NCBI GenBank assembly: GCA_037576215.1
Contig: JBANDB010000001.1
Coordinates: 868,001-932,000 of the forward strand
Length of the DNA stretch: 64,000 bases
Direction: 5' to 3'
Source of the DNA: Armillaria gallica
Taxonomy: Eukaryota > Basidiomycota > Agaricomycetes > Agaricales > Physalacriaceae
Both the position numbers and the translations under genes were made by a program. Below the pieces are notes generated by a model that saw only the letters and a program-made list of their open reading frames with translations, was not told where the DNA came from and made no database searches. Every line of letters starts with the position of its first letter. Position 1 is the stretch's first letter. Below are positions 45,938 to 57,404 of the stretch, in pieces.

Positions 45938-47600
45938 CGGTCGTGTTACGTACAGAAACCTGATTCGTTTTCATCCGGGATCCCTGATAATTTGACCAGA
46001 CTGACCAGCACCAATACCAACACCCAACGCTTCCTTGGCGCTTGCATACGTTTCGTGGTATTCATGGGCCCGAGCACCTTTACTGTTGCCACGCTGTTTG
46101 TTCCTTGAATGGCGTCAGTTGATATTCAATTGCAATTGCTTGGCGCCTGCGTATCGTGGTTTCCATGGGCCTGAGTTCTACTGCTGCTGGCACACTGTTT
46201 CTGCAATGGTGTGCTGTGCCCATAGCACTTGCTCTGCGCGCGGATTTCGTTCCCGTACTACTTTCATTTTTGGGTACTCGGATGATTGCCATCAGACTCG
46301 TCCACCGCTTCATCTCAATGTCTTCCCTCGATATTGCCAGCCAACAGCGGCTCCCAGGTCCCGGGAAACTCTCGACGTACATGCCTACGCTTCCCAATTG
46401 TCAAGCTCGTAGCCCGTGGGTCTATATCGTAAGTTTATACTGTATGTTTCACCCTCACATGATGGCATCATCACTCGCGCAGACATGTTCTGACCAATTG
46501 TTCTTTACGTAGGCTATCTTCACTCCACGAAGAGTCTCTGCTCCACACGCCGATAGTGTGATCACAGCCATATGAGCCTTCCTGGCCACAGTGTACCGTT
46601 CGTGCCAAGTCAGGACTGTGGGCCCGACCGTTCCTTAATATCCTTGGTATTGGGACCTTGGGCCAATAACCGCACCAAGACCAACACACCGTTCACCTGC
46701 GAAAGCGACCTATGGGTTTGCAATAGAATACCCGGCTCTTTTCTCTGTATTGGTGAATCTCACGAGAAATCGAAGACATTTTTGTAGCTTTTATTCACTT
46801 CCAGGACCCTTACTTCTTGGCGCTTGGCGTTCCCTTACTATGGTTCGGGACAAAACGCCGCTTGCAAAGGGCTACTACCGATATTCAAGCGAGACAGCCT
46901 TCGGAAACATTTCGTACACGAAGAATCACGTACAAGCAAGTCAGGCCGGCTTTCCGACACGACGGTAGCAGAGGTACGCGTCTCTGGTATATCGTCCAAT
47001 TGATGTTCAGTGGGAGCTTTAGTCGGTAGCCCGACCCAACGTCTTCCCAGAATCGACTTCTTCTCATTGAACAGTGGTGAGAATGTTCACTGCATTTACA
47101 AGAACAAACAAGCCGGCAACAATGCTGAAGCCATTTCGATGCAGCAGGCTAAGAGTGGCCATTCTTTTTAGGCAGGAGGCTAGTGCTTCCATACCTCAAT
47201 TGCGTGAGTGACATTCTGCTTCCAGAGCGACATCTTTACTAGAGCTTACCGCTTATTTCTGGAAGTGATGTTCTCATATCTGGCCAAGCCATTCCTTCAT
47301 CTGTCGCTTGTAATAGAAGACTCGGACATGATGGGACGAAGGGTAGAGTTTGGAAAGATCGTCGAATCAAAAGAGACGCCGCACAAATACTCACCACGAT
47401 CTCATTTCCTGTCCTGTAATAATCACAGTGAGAGGCTTGCTGAGTAGAGAGTACTGTGGTAAGAGTACCTGAAATTGTAGGTGTTGGTGTTAATAGGCTG
47501 GTAGGCCGCTTGATAGATAGCTCGGCTATGTCCGGCCCGATCACCGTTGGTTTCCGAGTCCTAATGGACACCTTGGCTTTGGCTTTCACTTGTTACCGAT
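45425..47600 (+). repeat. Large inverted duplication, left arm
   Basis: Reading this arm on + and the region 57898-55460 on - gives the same series: tad2 remnant, then a segment with CTTGGCGCTTGC, then GGTCCCAATA..., then ACTACCGATA..CAAGCGAGACAGCC with CAAGCAAGTCAGGC, then CTTCATCTGTCGCTTGTAATAG and the ATCGTCGAATCAAAAG end piece. Identity by eye is moderate, with many indels, so the event is much older than the tandem triplication. The arms enclose about 7.9 kb with three genes. Confidence 0.7.
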
Positions 47601-48123
47601 ACCACCAATATCAATGAAGCGACCCCATTGATTTGAAACCACAAGGATGCACACATCCCAGGAGGAATTTTCCCTCGTCGTCTTTTTGACACCGCTATGG
47701 CTGAGTTCGACATAAGGCGGCTGCTGGCTATTCCATGTCATCTTACACGATACATCCACTTATAATTCTATGGAATTCCTAGATAACCAATAGGACTCTG
47801 CTGCCGCTAACGCGAAGGCGACGCGTTCATCGCGTCGATTCTCTGTATTCTCAAGGGCGCCGCCCTACTACATGAACATCTCGAGCGTTACCCAAATATG
47901 TATGCATAACGGAAATTTTCTTACATGAATGGGCATAGCAAGGGTGTGATGAGTATGCGGGTAAGTGGGAATATGTGTAAGAGTGCAAAACAACGACCGT
48001 AAAAAGAACCGATAGTAGATAAGCAGGAAGAAGACGCGTGCAAACAAAATACTTTTAATTCATTTTTTCATTTTTTGGTCCGGGATTCGGTGCGAGGAGG
48101 CTGAGCAGGCAGATCCATCACCA
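47601..48123. other. Intergenic, 3' of the RRM gene
   Basis: No gene. A polyadenylation-like AATACTTTTAATTCATTTTT region on the plus strand at about 48048-48070 marks the expected transcript end of the minus-strand RRM gene. Confidence 0.4.
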
Positions 48124-49325
48124 TTACTTTCCTCCAGCAGCTGCACCTCTACCTCCTCTACCACGAGCACCCCGAAATCCGCCACCACCCTGAGTCTCGC
48201 CCTGGGGCGCTCCGCCTCTAAAGCGACTGACTAGCCGGTCACCTCGCTCCCTCTTTGCCTCTACAGTGATTTGGACACTGGGAGCCCCACTACTAGCCTC
48301 AATCGAAATACCGCCTCCACCGCCCTGAGCAGTAGGCAACGAAGCAATGATGGCGCGCTTCGCAGCATCCACACTGGTAAACTCGACGTACGCGCAAGTT
48401 TTAGGCCGTACAATGTCGATTTCCTTGATCGTTCCGAAATTCGCGAGCTGCGCGGTGAGTGCGGACTGGGAAACTGATTCCGTCACTCCCTAGAAAGATA
48501 TGAGAAATGACTAGAAAGGATTCCGAGAGGGATCATACCTTGACAAAACAATGGGGAGTGGTCACTGCCTGTGCCGCGACGTATGCCGGGTGAGCGGTCC
48601 GGACAGGTCCATTGACTTCGGGAGCTGGTGCAGAAGGAGTCTGCGTTCCGCTTCCTGGCATTCCTCTACCAAGACCACCCCGGAATCCGCTTCCGCCACC
48701 TCCACCATCCCGCGTTTCGCTCTGGAACGCTCCGCCTCTTGGACGACTGATTGGCCTTTCTCCCCGAGCCTTCTTTGTCTCTATAGTGATTCGCACACTG
48801 GGAACCTCCCCGCTAGCTTCGACCCGGACACCACCTCCACCACCCTGGGTGACGGGCAACGATGCAGTGATAGCCCGCCTTGCAGCCTCCACAGTGGTGA
48901 ACTCGACGAACGCGCAAGCCTTTCCACGTACAATATCCATTTCCTTGATCGCTCCATATTGCGAGAGCTGCGCAGTGAGTGCGGACTGGGAAACCCACCT
49001 CGTAACGCCCTAGAAAGACATGGGAAAAGACTATAAAGATTTCTGAGAAGAATCATACCTTAACGAAACAATGGGAAGTGGTCACTGCCTGCGCCGCAAC
49101 GTACGCAGGGTGAGAGGAGTGGACAGGTCCATTGCTTGCCGACGCTGGGGCAGAAGGAGCCTTCTTTTCGCTTGGCGTCGAGGAGGGTACGAGCTCTGCG
49201 GTGCCCTTCGATGGAATGTGGGGGACCGTGGTCGGAGGTGGTGGCATCGGAGGGACGGGTTTGGCTGGGAGGGACTGAGGAAGAGTCGTGGTACGATGGG
49301 CAGACGAATTTGAAGGCGCAGGCAT
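48124..49325 (-). CDS. Protein with two tandem RRM-RGG units (G3BP C-terminus-like)
   Basis: Exons 49325-49059, 49009-48539 and 48489-48124 give 367 aa; both introns are 49 nt and sit at the same codon (FVK|GVT). Residues 1-60 are Pro/Ser-rich. Then comes a unit repeated twice: HPAYVAAQAVTTxHCFVK, an RRM with RNP2-like CFVKGVT and RNP1-like KACAFVEF or KTCAYVEF, and a Gly-rich/RGG tail (SGFRGGLGRGMPG in unit 1, GGFRGARGRGGRG in unit 2). Unit 1 covers about 72-215, unit 2 about 229-367. In fungal G3BP/Nxt3-type proteins a single RRM with RGG tail follows an N-terminal NTF2 domain; no NTF2 domain was found within 700 bp upstream. RNA binding in cytoplasmic granules or deubiquitination partnership is family knowledge, not shown here. 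An extra 5' exon beyond 49325 (possible acceptor CATAG just upstream) cannot be excluded. Confidence 0.75.
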
Positions 49326-50035
49326 GCTGTACTATGAAAGGGTAAAGAGGGTGAGCAGAGGCAAAAGCTTAGCATACTAATCTGATGCTGCTGAATCATG
49401 TTCCGTGTATGTACATCTTGCGACATTACCTTGCTGAATATCTAAGATAAGTAGCGGATGATCACGCTTCCCATCGATTGATAGCAGGAAAAGCCCATCA
49501 AGGTTTTATGGTATGCGCCAGGATCTTTGATGCTTGAGTATCCTTCGTCTTCTATTACGGGAAATGCCTGCAGCGAAGAAGTTATTTCAGCGTTCTCGTG
49601 GGATCAACGCGATTAACACACCTACAACTCGAGGCGTTCACCAAACTTCTCCCGGACGCTATATAGAAGCCGACGAGATTTCACTCAATCCTTGAAAGGA
49701 CAAGTGATGTCAATGGGCACCCCAGAACTTTGGGGGAGACTCGTATGTCCAGAACTTGCATGGTCTGATATGAAGGTCATGCATAGAGTACGAGAGATCG
49801 ACGAATGGCGATGCATTATTCGACCGAGCGGAGACTGCGCGTGTACCTGCACTACGAAAACATGATTAGGAACTGGCCTCGCTCAATTGTTGATTGATTT
49901 CGACTTCCGTTACGAAGTGCCGTTCCCATGAAGCTGATGATGCAAGAATTAGTTACTCCCCTAAATTCATTTGTTACCAAGCGAGATGCTCGACCAGCTC
50001 ATCACGAAACAGTTCCTCCGTCTCAGATAAAAATG

Positions 50036-51473
50036 TCATAGCGAGTGCGGATACCACAAAAGCGTTAAAGTCGTCGTTGTCATCGTCACTGTTCCCTTTG
50101 CTTGCCTTTGTCCATCACCTGCAACAACCGCTGAATCATTGCACCTTGCCTCCACCGTTGCACTCAGTTGCTCGATCTGCCTGCTCAATTCTGTCTGATT
50201 TTGCGCAAGCTTCCTGTTTGACAAGTCCTTTTTCTTCGACCTGCCATTTGCGCTCGACATACTGCCTGCACTAAACAGCGGCCTCGTCAACGTGGGCGAG
50301 TCAACGATATCCAGCTCGTCAATTGGCTGACGCTGATTCTCAGTCATCTTTTCCCAGACGATACTGAATTCCCGTCCCAGAACAAAACTGGGGAGAGCGA
50401 TGAGGAGCAAACCAAAGACGAGTAAAGGTAGTGTGACGAGACGACCGAGGAAGGAGCGAGGAGTGATTTCGCCGTATCCGACGGTGGATATTGTGACGAT
50501 GACGAACCATGCTGCAGCAGGTATAGACGCAAATTGCGTGGGGTCACCGTCAGAGTTGACAAATGTCTCAAGTGTTGTATCCCAGGTGCCACGTTCGATG
50601 AAGTACCTTCACGACATCAATATGAATACGGCGGCAACAAAAGAGTGCAGTTAGGCTTACAGAAGAGTACTGAAGATGGTCATCAACATGATCACGAAGA
50701 ACCCAATTGCTAACAATGCGTGCTGGGATCTCCGGACCGAAAGGAACATCACTTCGATGGTTCTATATGAGAGTCAGCCTTTGGTCTTCGATAGGTCTAT
50801 TTGACGCACAGAAGGATAGTGTGGTTGTACTTAAAAGGTCTAAAAACTCGGAGCAATCTGAACATTCGAAGAATGGAGAATCTAAAGAAGACACTCTACT
50901 GGTGCTGTGAGCTGTTTGCAGAGGTGTTCGACTGTAGAGGAACGCTCACCGTGTCCTGCTGTAGGATAATCTCTATATAATAAGGCAATACTGACAACAC
51001 ATCTATTATCCCATAGAAAGCTGAGATTTATGAGCGAAACCATAACGAAAAGAGTGCGCGATTCACTCACATACCATCCACCTCAGCAAACTCATCCATG
51101 AGCCGCTCCATGCCACACACCGGGCAATGTATTCCACCGTAAACAATGCTACCAAGCTCGTCTCAAAGCCAAACCAGACTCGTGTTGATATTGAATGAAA
51201 CGCTGGGACGGTTTCCATCACTGTTACGATAGCAGACGTAACAATCAAGAACGTCATGAGGATATGTATGAGAAATGCCCCCGCTGACGACGTCGGTTGC
51301 TCGAGCAGAGCGTGCAGATCGCGCTTCCATGGTGGATGTATGTTGTCCGCCGTTGGGTATATAGAAGCGTTGGAGTGGATAAATATATCATGAATATCCT
51401 GAGGTTCTTCGGTCAGGAAACGAGAGTCTGGACGGGGACTTGACCGTAGTCGGTTCAGCTCGATGTTTGACAT
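50036..51473 (-). CDS. Kv-type voltage-gated potassium channel
   Basis: At least five exons on the minus strand, about 400 aa. The cytosolic N-terminus (NIELNRLRSSPRPDSRF) is followed by S1 (FLIHILMTFLIVTSAIVTVM), S2 (TSLVALFTVEYIARCV), S3 (AFYGIIDVLSVLPYYIEIIL), S4 with Arg/Lys every third residue (FRFSILRMFRLLRVFRPFKY), S5 (LLAIGFFVIMLMTIFSTLLY), the pore helix and filter (WFVIVTISTVGYGEITP) and S6 (LVTLPLLVFGLLLIALPSFV). The C-terminal tail is charged and ends with a weak coiled coil (QTELSRQIEQLSATVEA). Six helices plus pore is the Shaker/Kv fold; the channel should let K+ through the plasma membrane on depolarisation. The filter is TVGYGE rather than the usual TVGYGD. The exon joins GGATG|GCT, GACACG|AGT, CTTCT|A and CTTCT|G restore a continuous protein, so the gene looks intact. 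Confidence 0.88.
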
Positions 51474-54411
51474 TTCGTGAAAGAGAACTGGATCTTTGAA
51501 GAATGAGAACGGTAAGGAAACGAAAATTCCGAAGTTCTGACGTACAGATATTGAATTTTACAGCCTACGTCGTTCCGGAATGTTTGGTAGAGATTTTTTT
51601 GTGTGATATGTCAGGAGAGAGCAAGCATGAGCAGGGTAACCGGGGGAGAAATGAGTAGACGTGGTGGTGGCTGGTGGGCAGTGGTGGTGGTAAGTTGCCA
51701 GACAGCCCCGGCCGGAGAAGAGTGAAATTAATGATTAATTTCCAATTTCTGACAGAAATAATTCATGTCGGGAGTCACGTGCCACTGACGCGCTCTTCGA
51801 ACAGGCTGCGCGTTGACCGGCTGCACCATTTCCTTCAACAAAATTCCACAATTGAGATTAATTTCCCCTCAGATACTTTGCCGCTACTGGTATTAGTGTT
51901 GTTCAGTATCGAGGCCTCGGGTAAACTGGATAAATGTGAGTAGCCTTTAGCTAATGCCTTGTGGAGCAGTCATCTCATATCTCGTTGTGCACAGTACATT
52001 CTCACAAATCGCATAATGAACGCATTTTATGTAGGAAGAAGGAATCAAGATGAGCAGTAGCCGTCTGCGACTCTTTTAGTACCAAAATGCGGTTTCCTAT
52101 GCAGGCCGAATGGATTACCCAAGACCTTCAGGATCTCAACGTGTAGACAGCCAGCAGACGTTCGTGGTCCCTTGTACATGGTGTATGCATGCAAACCATC
52201 CATACGGCTTCGGCCAGTACACGCGGAACGTAGAAGCCAAGCAGTAAAACGAAGACCATTTCGATAGTCACAATTGCTACTCTGGAGTTCGTGGCGAGGC
52301 AGCATATCTTCACGTCTTCATCTTGAGAAAGATTCCGGCTCCTCAGGTTTCTGTCTAGCGAAAACACAGACCGAGCGCTGGCTAAAAAACAGTTCAAGGA
52401 CTGCAGATTCATTAGCCGTTTGATTAAACCGGGTCCTGCAACCTCACTGCAGTACGTTCACTTCCGGTGAATACTGGTGCGTTCATATGTTGAACTGATT
52501 GTCATCGTTCCATTTATTTCGCTTGCATTTCTCATTACTTAGCTTCAACTGCAGAATATATTCTCTGATAACCTTTTGCCACCAGGAAGTCGTTAGCATC
52601 CATAAGCTCTGAGGCATATATGCCGACCCATTCAGCCACCTTAGAATCCCAGGCCGCTGATACCCCTCCCTGCCACTATGAACTCTAGGCCGTGCACCTA
52701 GGCGGCGCGGGTTTCCGAAGACATGGCCCAAATCGTGTTTCACGCTGGCCGTTGGGAAATGGTGTTGCTTGCGGCAATTCACTGTCCACGTCTCGAATGT
52801 CGACGATGTTGCGATGCACGCACGGGCTCTGATGACCTCGACTCGAGACCGTATCACAGTATATTGGACCGATTCCTCTCTCCCGCACTTCCTCCTGCTC
52901 CTCTTGGTCGACCCCTCCGTTGCTTAGTCCCCCGAATGCTGAACTTCCATATTCGAAGCAAGCGGTAGGCCTAGTGGATCATTCCATGAGTCCTGTGACG
53001 TCGGCTAAGGCGAGTGTGGGGCGGCGGCTATTGAACGCATGTTATGGTACGTCTTAAGTAGGAACGGCGCACCGATCATACACTTCTCAGGACACTCTGG
53101 TTCTCAACGAGGGTCACGGTAGATTTCCTTACCCGATGGTGGAAAGTCTTTTCGGGTTCATGTGTTCTGTACAACAATTCTCGAGTTGGTGCATCATTTC
53201 CACCGAGCTTATTTATTTTTATCGGTGGGTCTTATGCTTTGCTAGTCGGATACGGAGCACTCTTTCCATCCCATCAATCTTGGTCTACGCTTGATGCAAA
53301 GGACCTACGAGCAACGTCAAGATCTTGGTGTCCATGCATAGCGGATCAACATGATCTGTCGTGAACGGGAGATAATCATCCAATCCCCATCTATTGATGT
53401 TCATTTACTGCGGTTGCAGAATTACGATAGGCGCTCTTCCGCTTCTAACGTTCTTGTGAAGTCGGTTATTGACGTTAATCAACCCTAAACGGCGGTAGCC
53501 TACCAGCTTCGGGTAGTCGGACCGAGGAGTAAGTGGTGTAGGTGTTAGTGTTGTCACCGGCATAAGGTCCCAATGGCATGCAAGTACGGGTTTCTCGTTA
53601 CGCCCGTATCCAACGGCCAAACCCCAGTTTCTGTTTGTCGGATAACGCGGCCCGAAAATCGACTTATCGTCGCCGACAGTATTGGGCCGAATTAGTTCGT
53701 CATGCAACGTCGTCTTCCGCGTTCATTTCCACTGTCGACGGACGAACTTTTCGGGCTGATAGTGTGACTATTGTGCCGCCGTGGTCCATGAGACCCAGAC
53801 GGGAAGGTAAGGAAGGGCTGCGGCGTCACATACATACGTGGCTCCACGAACCTTGTTTTCAGTTCAAATTACTGCGACAGGAGGTGGAGGAAGGTGAAAG
53901 TGCATGATAGCATCACAGGGCTCCTCCGGGCTCCTCCTGTCCTTTGCTGCGCAGATCTACCATTATTGAATTTTGAATTGTCGAAGGTCCAGAGTTGTCG
54001 TGGGAAGTCGAAGCCGTAGCGGGAAAGACTCACCGTTTCCCTCGTCCGCAGTGGTGATCGCCAGACCTTCAAGTTACCGCAGAAAGATCGCCTCAAGGAT
54101 AGCTGAGATTGAACTTTGGATACTTCTCGGACTCTTTGTTATTGGTCGGTCACTGTTCCCATCCGAGAGAATTCCTGACATATCCCCTTTCTGTCCTAGT
54201 GTGAGTGTCTGATAGCACAAGAATAGTAACCTCGATCCGAGTCACTTCTGTTTATCACGGCGGAAGAGGGTTCCGAGCGCCTAATGAGACAAGGAGTAGA
54301 TCATGACCCTGAAGAAGTCGTGCGGTACACGTTGCATCATTTTCGCGTGTCTTATATATATCCCTTTTCTCTCTCTTTCATCTTCACTTTTCACCCCTCC
54401 TACTTTTTACA
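51474..54411. other. About 2.9 kb intergenic
   Basis: No supportable gene. A (GTG)n-rich stretch lies at about 51661-51693. A hydrophobic minus-strand frame at 52128-52412 (VTIEMVFVLLLGFYVPRVLA) may be a relic of a membrane protein. Near 53535-53575 a short piece (GTGTAGGTGTTAGTGTTGTC, AAGGTCCCAAT) is shared with both arms of the inverted duplication. The last 70 bp before 54412 hold TATATATAT and a CT-rich leader, the likely promoter of the next gene. Confidence 0.5.
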
Positions 54412-55029
54412 ATGATCAGCCTTTCTCTACGCACCAGCAACACCGAACCACCTTCCCCTACCCCACCGTCGACACCTCGACCAACATCTGTCGGAAAGGT
54501 CGCTAACTTCTTGGTCAAAATACGGCGGAACGTACCGGCGCATTGCGTAGTCTCATCTTCTGGGGATGCGCCACAATCACATTTTGGTGTAGAGGAAGGG
54601 ATGGAGTGTCAGAAACGAGAGCCTATGGAGGTGACAGACACATTCATCTGTCTAGGCGCTGTCAACGTCAAGCTGCTCCTGCGCGCGTCGCGGGGCGTTC
54701 TGCTCGAGACTGCAGAGCACATAGGTGGTAACGTGCTTGTCGATGAGAGGTATGTTCCGCGTATACGTAGCCTTTCTCTGTGGCTCACCAGAATCCCAGG
54801 TGGACATGCACGATACGCGAACCGAAGAATCGCAATGGAACGTTTAAAGTCCAGGTATGTTTTGGCAGGCTTTGACCATCGTAGCTGGATTAAATCTTGT
54901 TTTTCTTAGATACACTATTCTGCCTCTGCTGCACGTTCAACATATCCAGACTCTCACCGACCTGTCTCACTCGACTGCGCGAGAAGCATACCGGGGCTGA
55001 TGACCATAGTCAAGCGCAACGACATCTAA
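54412..55029 (+). CDS. Conserved Agaricomycete protein of unknown function, 170 aa
   Basis: Exons 54412-54749, 54800-54854 and 54910-55029 splice in frame (introns 50 and 55 nt, donors GTATGT) to 170 aa. The first 30 residues are Ser/Thr/Pro-rich. From about 85 the protein reads VNVKLLLRASRGVLLETAEH, IGGNVLVDERWTCTI, FKVQIHYSASAARS and DSHRPVSLDCARSIPGLMTI. The pattern of a structured C-terminal half ending RPVxLDxAxxxPGLMTIV resembles a group of uncharacterised mushroom proteins I have seen, though no family name can be given. The promoter carries a TATATATAT run about 60 bp upstream. It lies alone between the channel gene and the right duplication arm. Confidence 0.7.
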
Positions 55030-56029
55030 AGCCAAAGACACCTAAAATCAGTTAACCTTTCGAATTCATGTATTAGGACAATTATCTTTCACAGATCATC
55101 CATCTTCGCTTTCAAGTTTTGTATTGTTATCATCCGCTCATTCTGTACATCAATATCATTCAACGGACTATGTACTATGTTATACACTTATATCCCCTCA
55201 TTACATTTCGTACTAGTAGCTAAACTTCCTTTGAAAGTACCATACATTTCTACCATCCTTCTATTAGCTACACCTGTCGATCCAGGAAATGGAATACAGC
55301 CGCAGGTTAACGGCATCATTGTGTCTGAGACGCCTGGGACGAGAAAGATTGTTTCGCGTCGCATCCCATACGAAAAGGAATCATTGTGATCAGATTCGTG
55401 ATGCGGCCTAGTCATCTTCCCAACGTTTCACCAGAGTATGGGGAATGGTGTTAGATGCCCGCTAGGGGTGATCTGGATGAGGACTCTGTTCCAAGGATAA
55501 GAAGCGGTTTTTATTAGTCGTCGGCGACCTCAGTAGCACATGCACAAGAACTTTGTAGGGGTCCCTCTTACGTTTGAGCAGTGGAGAGATTGTACGTCTA
55601 TGTAAACAACAGTCAAGCCGTAACGTAAGTATTACGATGGGGGTAAGCCTTGGCCTGAGACTCGGAGAATAGGCAATCGTTACCCGGGAAGGAGGTCTCC
55701 GCAGCTGCAGGAATGAAAAATGAGATCGTGGTAAGTAATTGTACAGTGGCGCTTTTGATTCGACGATCATTGCAGACTCTACCATTCGCCCCATCAATGT
55801 CCGAGTCTTCTATTGTCAGCGACAAATGAAGGAATTACTTGGTCAGACGTGGGAACATCACTTCCAGAAATAAGCGGTAGCCTGTAGTAGCTCTAGGAAA
55901 GATGTTCTAGAGGTAGAACGACACCCACGCCGTTGAGGTATGGAAGTGCTAGTTTGCCTGAAAGGGTGTGCCTGCTGCATCGAAATGGCTTCAACACAGT
56001 TGCTAGCTTGTTTGACGTTGTAAATGAGG

Positions 56030-56460
56030 CGTGCATCTGCTTCCAGAGGAAGTCGGTCATGATCTTGGAGGACTGTGAGTCAGGGTCCTGATTAAAGCTC
56101 CCGCTAAACAGTTGGATGATGAACCGGAGACGCGCATCTCCGTTACCATTCAACACTGTTGCCGGCGTGTTTGAGCTTGTATATGAAGCGCGCATCCTCA
56201 TCCCCGTTCAGTGAGAGGAAGTCAGTCAACCCGGGAATACTGTGGATAAAATTCCAGACTAACGCCCACCTGAACCATTGGATGATGTACCAAAGAGGCG
56301 CACCTCTGCCACCATTCGAGAATTGACAGTGTCGTCGGCTTGTTTGGCCGTTAAATGAAGGGCGCATCCTCTCGCCGTTCAGTGAGAGTAGGTCTGTTAC
56401 TGTGGGTCAGGCTCCCGACTACCGTAGAGCTCCCGCTAAACAATTCAATGATGTACCAGA
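56030..56460. repeat. Imperfect tandem repeat, unit about 166-172 bp
   Basis: CCGTTCAGTGAGAG occurs at 56203-56216 and 56375-56388 (172 apart), GCTCCCGCTAAACA at 56097-56110 and 56429-56442 (332 apart, two units), and GATGATGnACC followed by GAGACGCGCA/GAGGCGCACC recurs with the same period. About three units, diverged. The left arm has about one unit at 46960-47030. No protein is implied. Confidence 0.7.
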
Positions 56461-57404
56461 GACGCGCACCTCTGTTACCATCGTGTCGGGAAGCTCGCCT
56501 GACTTGCTTGTACGTTTCGATTCTTCGCGTATGAAATGTTTCTGAAGGCTGTCTTGCCTGAGTATCGGTAGTAGCCTTACAAACCGCACCTTCTCCCGAG
56601 CCATAGTAGGGGGACGCCAAGCGCCACGAGGTGACAGTCAATTTCGCTGGAAGTGAATTTTGTAGAAAATGCCCTGGATTTCTCGCGAGAGAACATTCAC
56701 CAATACAATTAATCTGTGAAAAGAAGAGCCAGGCATTCTATTGCAAACCCATAGATAGCCTTTTCAGGTGAACGGTGTGTTGGTGTTGGTGTTGTCATTG
56801 GCGCAAGGTCCCAATACTAACGGTACTAAAGAACGGTGGGGTCCAGAGTCCCGATATGGCGAATACCGCGAAGGTACATACCGTTGTCACACTATTGAGT
56901 GCGTCGTGTGGAGCAGAGACTCTCCATGGGGTTTGTTGGAGATAGCTTGAGTGAGGAACAATTGGTCAAAGCGTGTATAACATACGTACGGACAATGAGC
57001 CTGACAATTTGGAAGCGTAGGGCATGCACGTTGAAGGCCCTGGGGCAGACGGCTGGCTGGAAATAGCGAGGGGGAGACACGGAGACACAGCGTGGAGTGA
57101 GTGTCTGATAGCCAATCATGCGGGTACCCAGAGACCGACAACAGTACGGGAACGAAAAGCAAGCACCGAACAAGGGCTGCTAACACAGCAGAAATAGTGT
57201 GCCAGTAGAGCTGAGGCCCATGGAAACCATGATGTACTGAGCGGTCGCAACAGACATGGCATCAGCAGCGCTGTTCGGGCCTATGAAAACCACGCTACGC
57301 AAGCGCCGAGAAAGCGCTGGGTGGTGGTGTTTGTGTTGGCCGGTCTGCCCGAATTACCAGGTAAAAACAAGCCAGACCTTCAGGCTTCAGCCTATGTTGG
57401 TAAG

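Noticed and set aside
52128..52412. Hydrophobic minus-strand frame that might be a membrane protein
   Set aside because: Only one convincing helix, no start or splice sites, and no relative in the window.
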